Positions 21,780-33,022 of a stretch of DNA of 64,000 nt are shown here, piece after piece. Both the position numbers and the translations under genes were made by a program. The DNA is from Diplolepis rosae. Lineage: Eukaryota; Arthropoda; Insecta; Hymenoptera; Diplolepididae. Location: positions 806,001 to 870,000 of the forward strand of contig JAPYXD010000484.1 of assembly GCA_030998225.1 (NCBI GenBank), in the 5' to 3' direction. The first letter of the stretch is position 1; every line of letters begins with the position of its first letter. A model generated the notes under the pieces. It was not told the DNA's origin and ran no database searches. It saw only the letters and a list, made by a program, of their open reading frames with translations.

Positions 21780-23227
21780 ATTCAGGTTAGGGTTAAATGC
21801 CAATCCCTGCGAGAACGACGCTCATGCTATTGAGGATGGCAATGGACAAAAAAGAACGTTGACGAGATGGAACAAGACATGCCGGAGGTTGAACGGGTTG
21901 AGTCTAATGCTGAACCAGGAGGAGCAGCGAAAGAAATAAATCGCGACGATGGAAGAGACAGTAACCAAAACAAAGGCTACAGATTTCGAAGCAGAGGAAC
22001 GTTGAGACTTCCCGAAACATACCACGACTTCGTCGATAATCTATTTCTAGCTGAAAATCACGAGCCTTCCTCGTATCACGAAGCTACTGAAAGCAAAGAA
22101 GCGACACTGTGGAAGAAAGCCATGGACAAAGGATTCGAGTCTCTCACTCGAAATAACGTATGGGAGCTCGTAGAAGCATTCAACAATCCGAAAACAATAG
22201 ACTGCAAGTGGACGTTCACACTGAAGAGAGACGTTGATGGGAACATTCAGCGTTATAAAATGAGACTTGACGCATGCGGATTTAGGCAGCGGGAGGGAAT
22301 CGACTACCAGGAGACTTATAGTTCTGTAGTCAGATTCGATTCAATTCGGACTATCCTCGCCACAGCTGCGAGTGATCATATGAGGATAAAGCAGTTTCAC
22401 GTAAAAATGGCCTTCTTGTCGAAGAAACAATCCACATGTAGCAACCGGAGGAATACTATGATGACCAGCCAAATCAACAACGAGAAACTAATCCTGACGA
22501 TCTACATAGACGACGGACTCGTCGTTTTACACAATAAAACACTGTCTGCTTATTGTGAAGCCGTTAGAATTCTTATGTATTTTTTGGTGACAAGGAGGCC
22601 CGATATCAGTTTTTCGGTGCATCAAGCAAGTCGATATCTGGAAAATTCTGCGACAATGCATTGGAAAGCCGTAAAACAAGTCACCAGGTATCTCAAGGCT
22701 ACCATCAAATACGGGCTGCATTTCGAATGCAGCAAGAAGAAGGAGCTGCTCGCGTACAGCGATGCAGGCTACGCGGGAGAACTGGAGACGCGACGATCGA
22801 CTACAGGATTCATCCTAAAAATTGCTTCAGTACGATCTCGTGGCATTCACAGAGACAACAATCCGTTGCTCTGTCAACGACGGATTCCAAGTATATGACC
22901 GCTTGACAGACTGCAAAAAATATCGCACGAATGAAGTCTGTCATCAACGAACTTCTAAACATCAAGGATGTTCACACGACGCTGTACATAGATAACAAGA
23001 ATGCTATATGCCTCGTGATGAATACCGTGTTTCACATACGCGTGAAAGACATCGATGTTCGATTCCACTACGTGCAAGAACAATACGCTGCAGAAGAGTA
23101 CTCTCTGGAGTAAGTTGCACCGAACGAGCAACAGACGGACATCTTGACGATGCCGCTGCCTCGGCAGCAATTCTCGCGCAATCGGAGAGGACTGAAAGAA
23201 CTGCGCCGGCTTGGCGGCCAAGAATGA
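21780..23227 (+). pseudogene. Ty1/copia reverse transcriptase-RNase H remnant
   Basis: The frame from 21867 carries the end of integrase and the RT start, with LWKKAMDKGFESLTRNNVWEL and IDCKWTFTLKRDVDGNIQRYK, then REGIDYQETYSSVVRFDSIRT. The active site appears as LTIYIDDGLVV at about 22,500. RNase H follows as RRPDISFSVHQASRYLE and LAYSDAGYAGELETRRST, then in shifted frames ALSTTDSKYMTA and LYIDNKNAICL. A deletion after the KMAFL motif removes part of the palm. The sequence stops at about 23,195-23,227, exactly where the minus-strand mariner begins. No LTRs are seen. Confidence 0.85.
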
Positions 23228-24064
23228 ATAAAGCCAATTTTTGATACCCTGTTCTGAAGTGAACCCTATTCCAGTGAGGGCGTTCTGCATCGACCGGAAC
23301 AAATGGTAGTCAGAAGGGGCAAGGTCTGGGCTATAAGGCGAGTGGGGTAAAACTCCCTATCCACTGTTTTCCAAATAGTTCTTAAGCGGAATAGCAACAT
23401 GGAGCCGAGCGTTGTCATGATGGAAAATTATTGCCTAGTGTCTGGTCGCATATTCCGGGCGTTTTTCGGCTATTGCTCTCTTCAAACGGATTAATTGTGT
23501 TCAGTAGCGTTCTCCATTGATGATTTTACACGGTTTTAGCAGCTCATAATACAGCACACCCTTCTGATCCCACCAAATACAGAGCATTACCTTCGCGCCA
23601 TGGATATTCGGTTTTGCCGTTGATTTGGCTGGTTGGCCGGGTTTCACATATGATTTTTTGTGCTTGGGGTTGTCGTAATGGATCTATTTTTCATCATCAG
23701 TAACAATCCAATGCAAAAATGACTTCTTTTTGTGGCGTTTCAGCAGCATTTCGGACATATAAAACCGCCTTTCAACGTCTCTCGGCTTGAGTTCATGTGG
23801 AACCCAATTTCCTTGCTTTTGAATGTATCCGGCTGCTTTTAAACGTTTTGAAATGGCTGCATGAGTGACTCCTAAAGATTTTGCGAGCTCTTCTTGTGTT
23901 TGGCAACAATCTTCATCGAGTAATGCTTCCAGTTCTTCATCTTCAAACTTTTTTGGCTGTCCAGGACGTTCTTCGTCTTCCAAGCGAAAATCACCACTTT
24001 TAAATAGTGCAAACCACTTTTGGCACGTTCGCTCAGCTAGAGCATGTTCACCATAAACTTCCAC
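23195..24064 (-). pseudogene. Mariner transposase, 3'-truncated and mutated
   Basis: The N-terminal frame (24064-23684) reads ALAERTCQKWFALFKSGDF and CQTQEELAKSLGV, then WVPHELKPRDVERRF and IVTDDEK, which carries the first catalytic aspartate. Further frames down to 23195 contain the second and third acidic regions (FHHDNAR and SPDLAPSDYH) and end at AAKPAQFF. There the sequence passes into the copia remnant, so the last about 25 residues are missing. Stops interrupt the middle. Same family as 21205-21693. Confidence 0.85.
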
Positions 24065-24230
24065 CCCGCAAAAACACTTTTTTCAGGCACAAAGTTCGAC
24101 AGATTTGAGTGAATAAAAATTATTGTTCTTTACGCTTCAAATAAATGAGATATACTGAAAAGACACACAATGACAGTAGCTTTCCAATGCATGCTCGGAA
24201 TATTGGAACGACGGAATAATAATCAACTTG

Positions 24231-25556
24231 GGCCATTTTAATCTATAATCCCAAATATCTTCTAAAATACTTCATCTACGAAAAAATGGTCCGGGCAAAG
24301 GTTGACCAGGACCAAGGGGGACATTTGACTGTACCATCAATTTTGACCTTGAGGTTAATTTTCAAGGTCAAATGGAGGTAAGACCCTTTTCTTAAATAAG
24401 AACCCCTATTTTTGACTGCGGATTTGAAAAGAGCGGTAAATTTCACGTCAAAAATGACCTGTGAAAAAATGGTTTTTGTGATTTTGGAAAAGTAAAAAAT
24501 TGAGGTCAAATGTCTGAGAAACGACGATATGCCCTTTTTCTGAATTGTCTTGGTTTTCCGGGGTAAACAAACGTTCAAGATGCTTCACAAAAGTGATAAA
24601 TCTTGACATCACCTTGACCATCATGACCTTCAGGTCAATTTTCAAGGTGAATATAACCCCATAAAAAGAAATCAGGTGATGTTAGATCTGGTGAGCAGGA
24701 GGAAAATTCGAACAGACCTCCTCGTACAATGTATCTTTCATTGAAATTTAAGTTCAAAAACTCACGTACGAAGAGTGCAAAATGTGGCGGAGCACAATTT
24801 TGTTGAAGCCACATTCTTTGTCTTGTTGCTAAGTCAACTGTGGACGATTTTGAAAGACGCCTACGTTTGTGTCTTCAAGCCAATGGAGAGCACTTCGAAC
24901 AGTTACTCCGTGGCTGATTGTAACACTGGTAGCAATGGTGAGAGGCAAGGGGGCTCACGTTAATCAACCACCCGAAACGTGAGAAGCAAGGGGATCTCAC
25001 GACAAGAAAGCACCCCAAAGGAAATAGAACTTACTACGCCTACGCCGTTGTTTCTGGGTAACGCTAAAAGTAAGGATAAAGTGTCTTTTTTTGTAACTAG
25101 TCACAGAAAAGTAACATTGTCAAGATTGTCACTTTTGTAACTACATAGTCACAGTCTTTACATCTTATCTGAAATGATTGTTACTGTCTGGGTGTATTTT
25201 AGGGTATGTTGTGATAACAGTCCACAACCTGGAGTCTACAGAAGAAATTTATCCGGGCACACAGTTCAATCTAAGAAAAATCGTCTTGACCTTCAAGTCA
25301 CCTTGAAAATTGACCTCAAGGTCATGATGGTCAAGATGGTGTACACCTTAACATTTCATCGACTTTTTTGCAGCATCTTCAACGTTTATTTACCCCGAAA
25401 AACCAAGACAATTCAGACAAATTGACCTCAAGGTTAAAATTAATGGTACAGTCAAATGTCCTTCTCAGTCCTGGTCAACCTTTGTCTGAACCATTTTTTC
25501 GTAGATAAAGTATTTTGGAAGATATTTGGGATTATAGATTAAAATGGGTCACCGTG
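24231..25556. mobile_element. Non-coding inverted-repeat element rich in TCAAGGTCA motifs
   Basis: The left end (24231-24300) and right end (25490-25550) are inverted copies around ATTTTAATCTATAATCCCAA. Inverted similarity continues through about 24,300-24,660 and 25,265-25,480 with repeated TGACCTTGAGGT/TCAAGGTCA-type motifs. The right end closes with CACCGTG (25550-25556), the same terminal heptamer as the 17.2-19.2 kb element; the left end lacks it. No transposase is visible in the middle (24,700-25,250). Confidence 0.6.
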
Positions 25557-25589
25557 TATATCGCGAGACATTTAACAATTTGAAATGTT

Positions 25590-25858
25590 CCTTTTTACTA
25601 AATGCATCGATTTTTTATCGTACATCTTCATTGGAAAATTATCAAACCCAGCGAATACCAATACATTAAGACGTCTAATTTCACGAAGAGGTAGACCTTG
25701 TTATATTTATAGGGATAATGGTACTAACTTCGTTAATCTAAATACCGCGTTTTAGGATGTAAATATTTATAAGTTGGCTGAATTTGCAACAACGAAGCAA
25801 ATTGATTGAAAATTCAACCCTCCATCAGCCGCCTGGTGGGGAGGTTTTTGAGAACGTA
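25590..25858 (+). pseudogene. BEL/Pao integrase core fragment
   Basis: RLISRRGRPCYIYRDNGTNF (second catalytic aspartate) and, 40 codons on, KFNPPSAAWWGG (ending in the glutamate-bearing region) are hallmark BEL/Pao integrase motifs. There are stops between them. The frame is cut at a TTAA (25859-25862) where a nested insert begins. Related C-terminal sequence resumes after the insert at 29,046. Confidence 0.75.
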
Positions 25859-26410
25859 TTAAGGGGGTACTATGGTAATAATGGCCTTTTTTTTAAGAAT
25901 TTTATTTTTGCACAAATTTTTATTCTGTAGTCAAAATATTTTTGTACGTTTTAGTACACGTTATGGAGAGTATAAAAAAATTTAGGTTGTTAATTTTTGT
26001 TAATATCCGTTGTAGATATAGGGGACCATAAAATATCTTCATAAATAAACAAACAGTGCAACAGTTAAATAATAACTTACAGTAATGGTCATGGGTCATT
26101 CCATAGCCAGGTGTTTTCTGAACATTTTTTAAAAAAAGTAGGCAAATCGGCCAAGTAGACAGGCCGAAATCGTGGGCACCAGTTCAAAAAACACAGTTTT
26201 GAGAAAAACGCAGTTAAAGATTTTGCAAAAAATTATCACTATCATCATCATAAAAATGGTGATAAAAATTATTTTTTCACAACTTGAATATCGCATTATA
26301 TGTTTTTTGGGTCGCTGATCAGGAATCTGCTATCAAATTTATAAAATTAATTTGTTTAAACAATTTTTATAAATAAATTTTCTCAAGTATTGAAACATTT
26401 TTCAAGTTGC

Positions 26411-27116
26411 ATATGGGTGATTTCATGGGAGATTTACAGTCAACATTTTTTTTTCGACGAAACATTTTTTTTTGCCTTTTTCCTTCGAAAATAATGGACA
26501 CGTATTTTTTTTTCAATGTGATACTTGAAAATTTCGAGATATAATTTTTTTAAGTTTGGCACTCGGAAAAAATTTTTTTTTTCCAACAGCTCACTATAAA
26601 AGCAGTTTTGAATATAAAATGTAACCCTTGCACTTGAAATGCGCAAAAGAGTACAAGCTTTCAAAAAAGTTATAGCACACATTTCGTTGTTTTTTTTGTG
26701 ATAACAATATAGTACATTTCAATAAACAATTGAATTTTTTTTAAATTTGGAACTAATTTTTTTCCAATTTTTTTGTTTCTAAATCTTTGTTGAAGTTTTT
26801 TCAATATGCAGGCAAAATTTTGGAATGGAAAAATGAAAACTGTAGGTGTAATTAATTTATAAAATCTGTCCCGCGCGTTGCAACGAGCGAGCTCGCACGC
26901 TGCAACTACGCTTAAGCTTGATTAGGCATGCTCGGACTCAAAGCACGTGTGGCAGTGAATGCAGTGACTGCAGTTTTAGTTTTCTGTGAATGTTTCTCAA
27001 GTGTTCACCTATTTCAAATTAATACAGAAATGCCAAGCTCTGGATTTAAACATGTCTGCTGCAATCCGTTTAATGAAAAAAATCATAGTGGAAAAAAGGA
27101 AAAAAAAATTTGCGTC
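26411..27116 (+). repeat. Left arm of a ~700-bp palindrome
   Basis: It is near-identical in inverted orientation to 27334-28034. Mirror-image open frames lie on both arms, for example one containing FKHVCCNPFNEKNHSGKKE (about 27,040-27,100 here). The cysteine pattern of that frame, continuing into the spacer as CTQCRIEANEME, looks like the start of a zinc-binding transposon protein, family unknown. Confidence 0.85.
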
Positions 27117-27333
27117 GTGTTTCGTCCTCGATACTTGAAAAATTGAAAATTTTAAACCGGATGTTGTTTCTTGTACACAATGCAGAATAGAAGCAAATGA
27201 AATGGAGATGGAAGATTTTTGTTGTAAGTACATTCAAACTTGAGCGTAGACTACTTCAAAACGAATCATTAGTTATAATGATGAATTGATGAGTGAAGTT
27301 TTATGATAAAATGACTCTAAATGATACACTTAA

Positions 27334-28034
27334 GACGCAAATTTTTTTTTCCTTTTTTCCACTATGATTTTTTTCATTAAACGGATTGCAGCAGACATGT
27401 TTAAATCCAGAGCTTGGCATTTCTGTATTAATTTGAAATTGGTGAACACTTGAGGAACATTCACAGAAAACTAAAACAGCGGTCACTGCATTCACTGCCA
27501 CACGTGCTTCGAGTCCGAGCATGCCTAATCAAGCTTAAGCGTAGTTGCAGCGTGCGAGCTCGCTCGTTGCAACGCGCGGTACAGATTTTATAAATTAATT
27601 ACACCTACAGTTTTCATTTTTCCATTCCAAAATTTTGCCTGCATATTGAAAAAACTTCAACAACGATTTGGAAACAAAAAAATCGGAAAAAAATTAGTTC
27701 CAAATTTAAAAAAAATTCAATTGTTTATAAAAATGAACTATATTGTTATTAAAAAAAAAACGAAATGTGTGCTATAACTAATTTTAAAGCTTGTACTATT
27801 CCGCGCATTTCAAGTGCAAGGGTTACATTTTATATTCAAAACTGCTTTTATAGTGAGCTGTTGGAAATAAAAAATTTTTCCCGAGTGCCAAACTTAAAAA
27901 AATTATATCTCGAAATTTTCAAGTATCACATTGAAAAAAAAATACCTGTCGATTATTTTCGAAGTAAAAAGGCAAAAAAAATGGTTCATCGAAAAAAAAA
28001 TTTTGACTGTAAATCTCCCATGAAATGACCCATA
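27334..28034 (-). repeat. Right arm of the ~700-bp palindrome
   Basis: This is the inverted partner of 26411-27116, separated from it by a 217-base spacer (27117-27333). A few percent of positions differ, by eye. Transcription through the pair would give a very long hairpin RNA. Confidence 0.85.
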
Positions 28035-28321
28035 TACTTTATCCGCGCGCTCGACCCCTTGCAGCAAATCTCATTTTTTATCACTTTTCGATATCATCTG
28101 AAGTACAGGGAGGTTTATACATTATACTTTAAGGTTTAAAGTAACCGAAACTGCAAAAAAAAAATTTTGATTTTTTGAGAAAAGACTTTTACGTAAAACG
28201 CTAAGAAGATCGTGTCTTGACTATGGGGAAATGCTGACTATTCTCTTAGATTGCAAAGCAGTAATAAACTCGAGATCAATTGCGTTTATGGGGGATTATG
28301 ACAAAGATATAATCCCCTTAA

Positions 28322-29045
28322 GGGGGGCGCCCTATCCAGCACGTCAAAAAGTGGTCATTTTTTGGGATTTTTTTTCACTCGGAAAATAAAAACACATACG
28401 AATAATTTTTTGCATATATTTAAAGACATGTTTGAACTACAAGAAAAGCATTTTTTCAAGAACAAAAATTAAAAAATGGCGGACTTATTGATGATCGCGT
28501 GTGGCGTGTCGCGGCGGACGGATTTTTCGCGGTACATCGTGGAGCCCAAAGTTTTCATCTGAAACATGCAACCCAATTTTTTTATTATTCAGCCGGCTTC
28601 CCCCGAGTGCATGGATGTCAGCAACTCCAAAAAATTTGATTTCAAAATATTGAAATCACGTCTTGAAAAAAAGTGCTTTTTTTCGTCATTTTTGGCTGCT
28701 AAATGTGGCTAAAAAGTGTATAAAAAAACTTCTTTTTTATAATTTCAGACATTCATGCACTCGTTTATTTAATAATTTACAAAAAACTTTTTAGAAATCG
28801 AAAATCGGTTTAGTAGTTTTTTCACAATCGTGTACCGCAATTTGGAAAACATAGTTTTGAGAAAAATCGATTTAAAGTTTCGAGTTAGTGGTTCGCACCC
28901 AAGCGGCCACAGCGCGCCTGAACTGTGGGTGTCACAATATTCAGAGTTGAGTCATAATATTTTGAGAATATACTTTCATGACATGACCCAATCGATTAAT
29001 GAAAAAAAAATCGATTTTTTGAAAATGCTGGATAGGGCGCCCCCC
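28322..29045. mobile_element. 724-bp TTAA-flanked inverted-repeat element (piggyBac-like MITE)
   Basis: The ends are GGGGGGCGCCCTATCCAGCA and its reverse complement, with TTAA directly outside each (28318-28321 and 29046-29049). The interior is non-coding. The GC-rich 20-bp end in an AT-rich context makes the boundaries clear. TTAA duplication points to piggyBac-type mobilisation. Confidence 0.8.
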
Positions 29046-29210
29046 TTAACTCCATCGATGTTTCTACATAGAGAGAATTTACCCGTTAGAAATTAATGAT
29101 AACAATTCATCACTAAACGTAGACAAAATCATTGTAGATAAGTATAATGATCTACGCAAAAAAAGGAACGAGTTTATAGATGATAGTAACTTCAAAAATA
29201 ATGCTTAAGA
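29046..29210 (+). pseudogene. BEL/Pao integrase C-terminal fragment
   Basis: Directly after the insert the plus strand reads LTPSMFLHRE and then, in a shifted frame, VDKIIVDKYNDLRKKRNEF. This is the end of the BEL/Pao pol protein, which normally follows the integrase core. It pairs with 25590-25858, giving one BEL pol end split by about 3.2 kb of inserts. Confidence 0.65.
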
Positions 29211-29393
29211 AAATGTAATTACTAAATATGTAAGGCTTACCAAAAAGCACCGGATAGACTGACGTATTAGTAAGTTTATCAGTATCTCATTTTGTATGTA
29301 ACTTCATTTCAATTTTATATTATTGTAATTACGCATCTCAATAACTATCTTCTGTATTGATTTTATATTTCAAAAAAAGGCAGGAGAATTTTA

Positions 29394-30415
29394 TGTATGC
29401 GATTGAGATGTTCACTATCATTTCAATGGTGAGAGTTTGAGATACATTCAAATAAAGCATTTGTCAAATGAAATTTAATAAACTTTCAAAGTAGTACATA
29501 AATTGCTGTATAAAGCCTAAACACAGTGACACCGTGCACTATTAGTTTCAGGGTACACCACTGTGTCGAATCTGATCTTATAGAGATGGTCAACGTATCA
29601 CACTCCTAATAATGAGTAGTTGAATCACATCGCATGTCGATAATACAGTAATTCTATACTGATAACCGTATAAGGCAGTAAAAGGTTATCGAGATGGCTT
29701 CATTAATAATCGTTCATTATTATAAAAAATTCCCATCATAATGTATCAACAAACGAGTGTAGATTACAGATTATAATTTTAATTCTAGAAAACTGATTAT
29801 TGATTTCAGACAATGAGTTGTAGTTATCAAGTTAAGAGATGGATAATCAATCATAGATAATAGAAAATAAGTAATAGGCCATAAACTCTAGTACACTTAA
29901 CCAGGTCCTCCAGGAGTATTTTGATTGGGACGTCCAACTTATTTTGTGGCAGCGGAGAAAATGTCAGCCAAAGCCTGATTTGAGCGAAATCTTGCCCAAA
30001 GTGATTTCTTTCAATAGAAAACCTAACTTTATATTACAGATTGAAGTTCTACATAAAATCAAAAAGAAAACATAAGTTGAGCTGGCGTAAATTTTTTTTT
30101 ATATGAAAAAAGTAAGGCTAAAATTTTTCTCCCTTCGCATTTTCCTATCGATTGAGTAAAAGAGTGAATCCAATGAAGAAATTAAGAATTAAAAACGCAC
30201 AGACTCAGGATTTGCTGCTACAAAAAGTAATATGTTTCATATCGTATATTTAAATTCAGTGTTTTATTACATATTTTTGTGAACAAATCAGGGCCCATAG
30301 ACCTGACAGATGACGACATACCCACAATTAAAAATAAAACTGAATCATCAGGCCTTACTAACCTTATATAATCAGCGAACAACTTCCCCGACATCCGAAA
30401 ATTGAAACTACCTAT
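29394..30415 (+). repeat. BEL/Pao-like LTR sequence, composite
   Basis: A purine-rich run AAAAAAAGGCAGGAGAA (29371-29388) precedes TGTATGCG at 29394, a likely 3' LTR start after the pol remnant. TTTTGTGGCAGCGG follows at about 29,942, and TATTTGGTGGCAGCGG at about 30,414. Both resemble BEL primer-binding sites lying just after an LTR. The 30,240-30,410 part and about 29,600-29,700 resemble 46,740-47,210. The block therefore looks like two LTR-derived segments, but the boundaries are not certain. Confidence 0.5.
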
Positions 30416-30469
30416 TTGGTGGCAGCGGTAGGATTGTTACTTTTTGCGTGGAAAAACCTCATCAGAAAA

Positions 30470-31140
30470 GAAAGCCAAGCTCGATAAATATTATTCGGAC
30501 TCTGCTCCGTCTTTCAGAAGCGGTTTATCGAATATCGCTGTGGTCGTACGAGCACAGGAACCATACCAAGTCCAGGTCGTCCAAATGAGATCACTACACC
30601 AGAAATGATCAATAAAATCCAAGATATTGTTTTGAACGACGCAAAAGTGAATGAGCGTGAGATAGCTAAGATCGTACCCATTTTAACTGAGCGTGCGGTC
30701 AATATTTTGCATACTCATTTGTGTATGAGAAAGCTCTGAACAAGATGGGTGCCGCAATTGCTCACAATCGACCAAAAACGTATTTGTGTGACCACTTCGG
30801 AGAAAAATTTGGCCTATTTTAACCGCAATTTAAAAAAGTCTTTGAGTCGATTTGTGATGATGGATGATACATGGATCCACCACTATACTCCGGAATCACG
30901 TGAAGAGTCAAAACAGTGAGTTAAACCTGGTGAAAGTGCACCGAAGCGTCAGAAAACGCAACTATCGGCTGCGAAAGTTATAACTAGTGTTTTTTAGGAT
31001 TCACATGGAGATATCTTCATCGACTACCTTGAAAAAGGAAGGGCGATTACAGGAGCATATAATACTGCACTATTGGATCGATTGGTTGACGAAATCAGGG
31101 AGAAACGGCCACGTTTCAAGAAAGAAAATATGTTCTGTAT
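30470..31140 (+). pseudogene. Mariner transposase remnant (same group as 33907-35197)
   Basis: Frames on the plus strand give DSAPS, the HTH linker region, and recognisable pieces matching the better-preserved copy at 34.1-35.1 kb: a CMRKL-like stretch near 30,725, the first-aspartate region near 30,860-30,890 (MDDTWIHHY), and a FIDYLEKG-like stretch near 31,016. Stops and shifts occur throughout. The 3' part is missing, ending about 100 bases before the Penelope insertion. Confidence 0.75.
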
Positions 31141-32193
31141 TGTTGTTTTTGTGCTACTGTAAGCCTTTTTTCACCTCACTTCATACTTACTGCTTGTTTT
31201 ACGTCAAGCTTCGTATTCACACATTGACTTTAAAGTATAAAAGTATCCAGGGTAGAAAAAACGACTTTTTCAGACAATAACAAGTAGTAATGAGTTATAT
31301 TCGACGTTTCGAAGTCATGTACGACTTCCTTATCAGGACAAAATTGGCATTAGTCAGATATGAATATAGCGTACATCATCGGTCAAATCAAAGAGTAAAA
31401 ACATAAAGCGTCAAAAATGAACAATTAAAAAGTACAGTATTCGTTTCTTTGTACGAAAGAAATTAGAAAGGATAATATAAAAATAATAACATTAAGTTTT
31501 AGAAATAAGAAATTAATGAGAGGATACTAAATTACTAACTAATATAAACTTAAAAATTAATTAACCTAAAAATCCATGTCAGGTCAGTATAATGAAATTT
31601 GTTTGGGAAAATAACAGAAACTAGTCGATTTAAACATGTAACGGTAACGATTTGTTATAAACATCATATTAAAATGATGGAAATAAATATAAAATATGTG
31701 TTAACAAGACAACAGTTTAAGCTATACTGAAAGGCGAGTAGAGAGGCAAGAAATTCATAAACAAACATAGAGTACGTAACATACTGAACTGAGATTTGGA
31801 AAAAGCTGTAATGTTAAAATAAGAAATATTGTAAATTACTGAATAAAATTAGTATTAAAATTAAACTAAAATTAATACAGAAATAAAAAAACGGAGGAAA
31901 CTAATGAAGACATCGAAACAAAGCATGAAAATGAGATTCTTTATTTACATTTGGAATTCAAAAGTTCTTCCAAGATCACATTATAAGAAGGGATATAATT
32001 CTTTAAGTCTGTAATAACGTTCAAACAATTATTTCCCTCATTTTTTATGAAAAAAATTTCCGCTAAGTATCTTTTAAAATATATTTTTTCTTTGTGTGAA
32101 ATTAATAAGTTATCCCAATTGAAATCATGATTAAATTCTAAAATATGTTTGCTAACAACATTATGATATTTCTCACTAAGTTTAATATTATTA

Positions 32194-32340
32194 ACACGTG
32201 GATCAATAAGTCCTGGGACTAACTAGGAAAAACATATTTTTTGGAAAAACTCGACTTTATTCATCAACATAGTCTCCTTCAAAAGCAACACAATCAGTCC
32301 AGCGCTTCTCTAACATTTCAATACCTTTCGTGTAGAATAT
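32194..32340 (-). mobile_element. Mariner 3'-end fragment inside the left Penelope copy
   Basis: The sequence is the reverse complement of about 35,053-35,197, including the terminal repeat ACACGTGGATCAATAAGTCC and the last transposase codons. It sits at the same place in the Penelope sequence as the mariner in the right copy. The rest of the mariner and some Penelope sequence up to about 33,775 (right-copy numbering) are deleted here. Confidence 0.85.
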
Positions 32341-33022
32341 TGTCTAACTTTGAATCAATTCTAAAAATTGTCTTTAAATTAAAATCAGATAATATAGTTT
32401 TTATTGTAAATGAGATATTACCAAAAAATGGAATAGATACAGATCTTCTAGAATCAAATTTTTTATTTTCATTATTGTTAATAACATTGTTGTTATTATT
32501 GTGATTATATAAAATTCTACATGGTATATGATAGTCAATGAATTTAATAGGATTATTATTAAGCTCTAAAAGTTTTCCAACTATTAATAAATTTTTTGGT
32601 GAAAAGAATAATGTGATAAGAGTATGGCTAAGTCAAGTAAATTTTTAACTATTGCAGATTTCTGTTTTATCGGATGATTTGAAGAGAAATTTATAAATCT
32701 ACCAGAATATGTATCTTTTCTGTGCCAATCAGTAAGAATAGTTCCATCTTTACATTCGATAATTTTGAAATTTAAAACAGAAATCGAGTTATTACTCTCA
32801 ATTTCATGAGCAAATTTTAAGCGGTGGTGGTAGGAGTTGAACTACTGTAAATAAGGAAGTCACATCAAAAGAGACCATCAGATGGTCTGCTGGCACCGTT
32901 TTAGAAGTATTAATATTTCTAAAAATATAAGAGTTTTTTATTTGTGTAAGCGGGGTTTTTAAGGATTTTGAAAAAAAATCATTAAATAAGTTTGCCATAT
33001 TAAACATAGGTGAATTTATCAA
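32340..33022 (-). pseudogene. Penelope-like reverse transcriptase, left (inverted) copy, deleted
   Basis: The frame 33022-32804 begins in the N-terminal RT and reaches ADHLMVSFDVTSLFT, the motif with the first catalytic aspartate. It then jumps by deletion into sequence equivalent to about 33,265-33,290 of the right copy and continues, mirrored, to about 33,775. The YVDD-equivalent active site is lost. Confidence 0.78.

Larger units (their letters stand above)
25863..28317. mobile_element. TTAA-bounded insert containing a long palindrome
   Basis: The segment lies between TTAA at 25859-25862 and TTAA at 28318-28321. It starts GGGGGTACTATGG and ends ATATAATCCCC, a weak terminal inverted match. 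Inside are two long inverted arms (26411-27116 and 27334-28034). A single transposon is one reading. Another is that the palindrome is a separate insert. No intact transposase is present. Confidence 0.5.
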
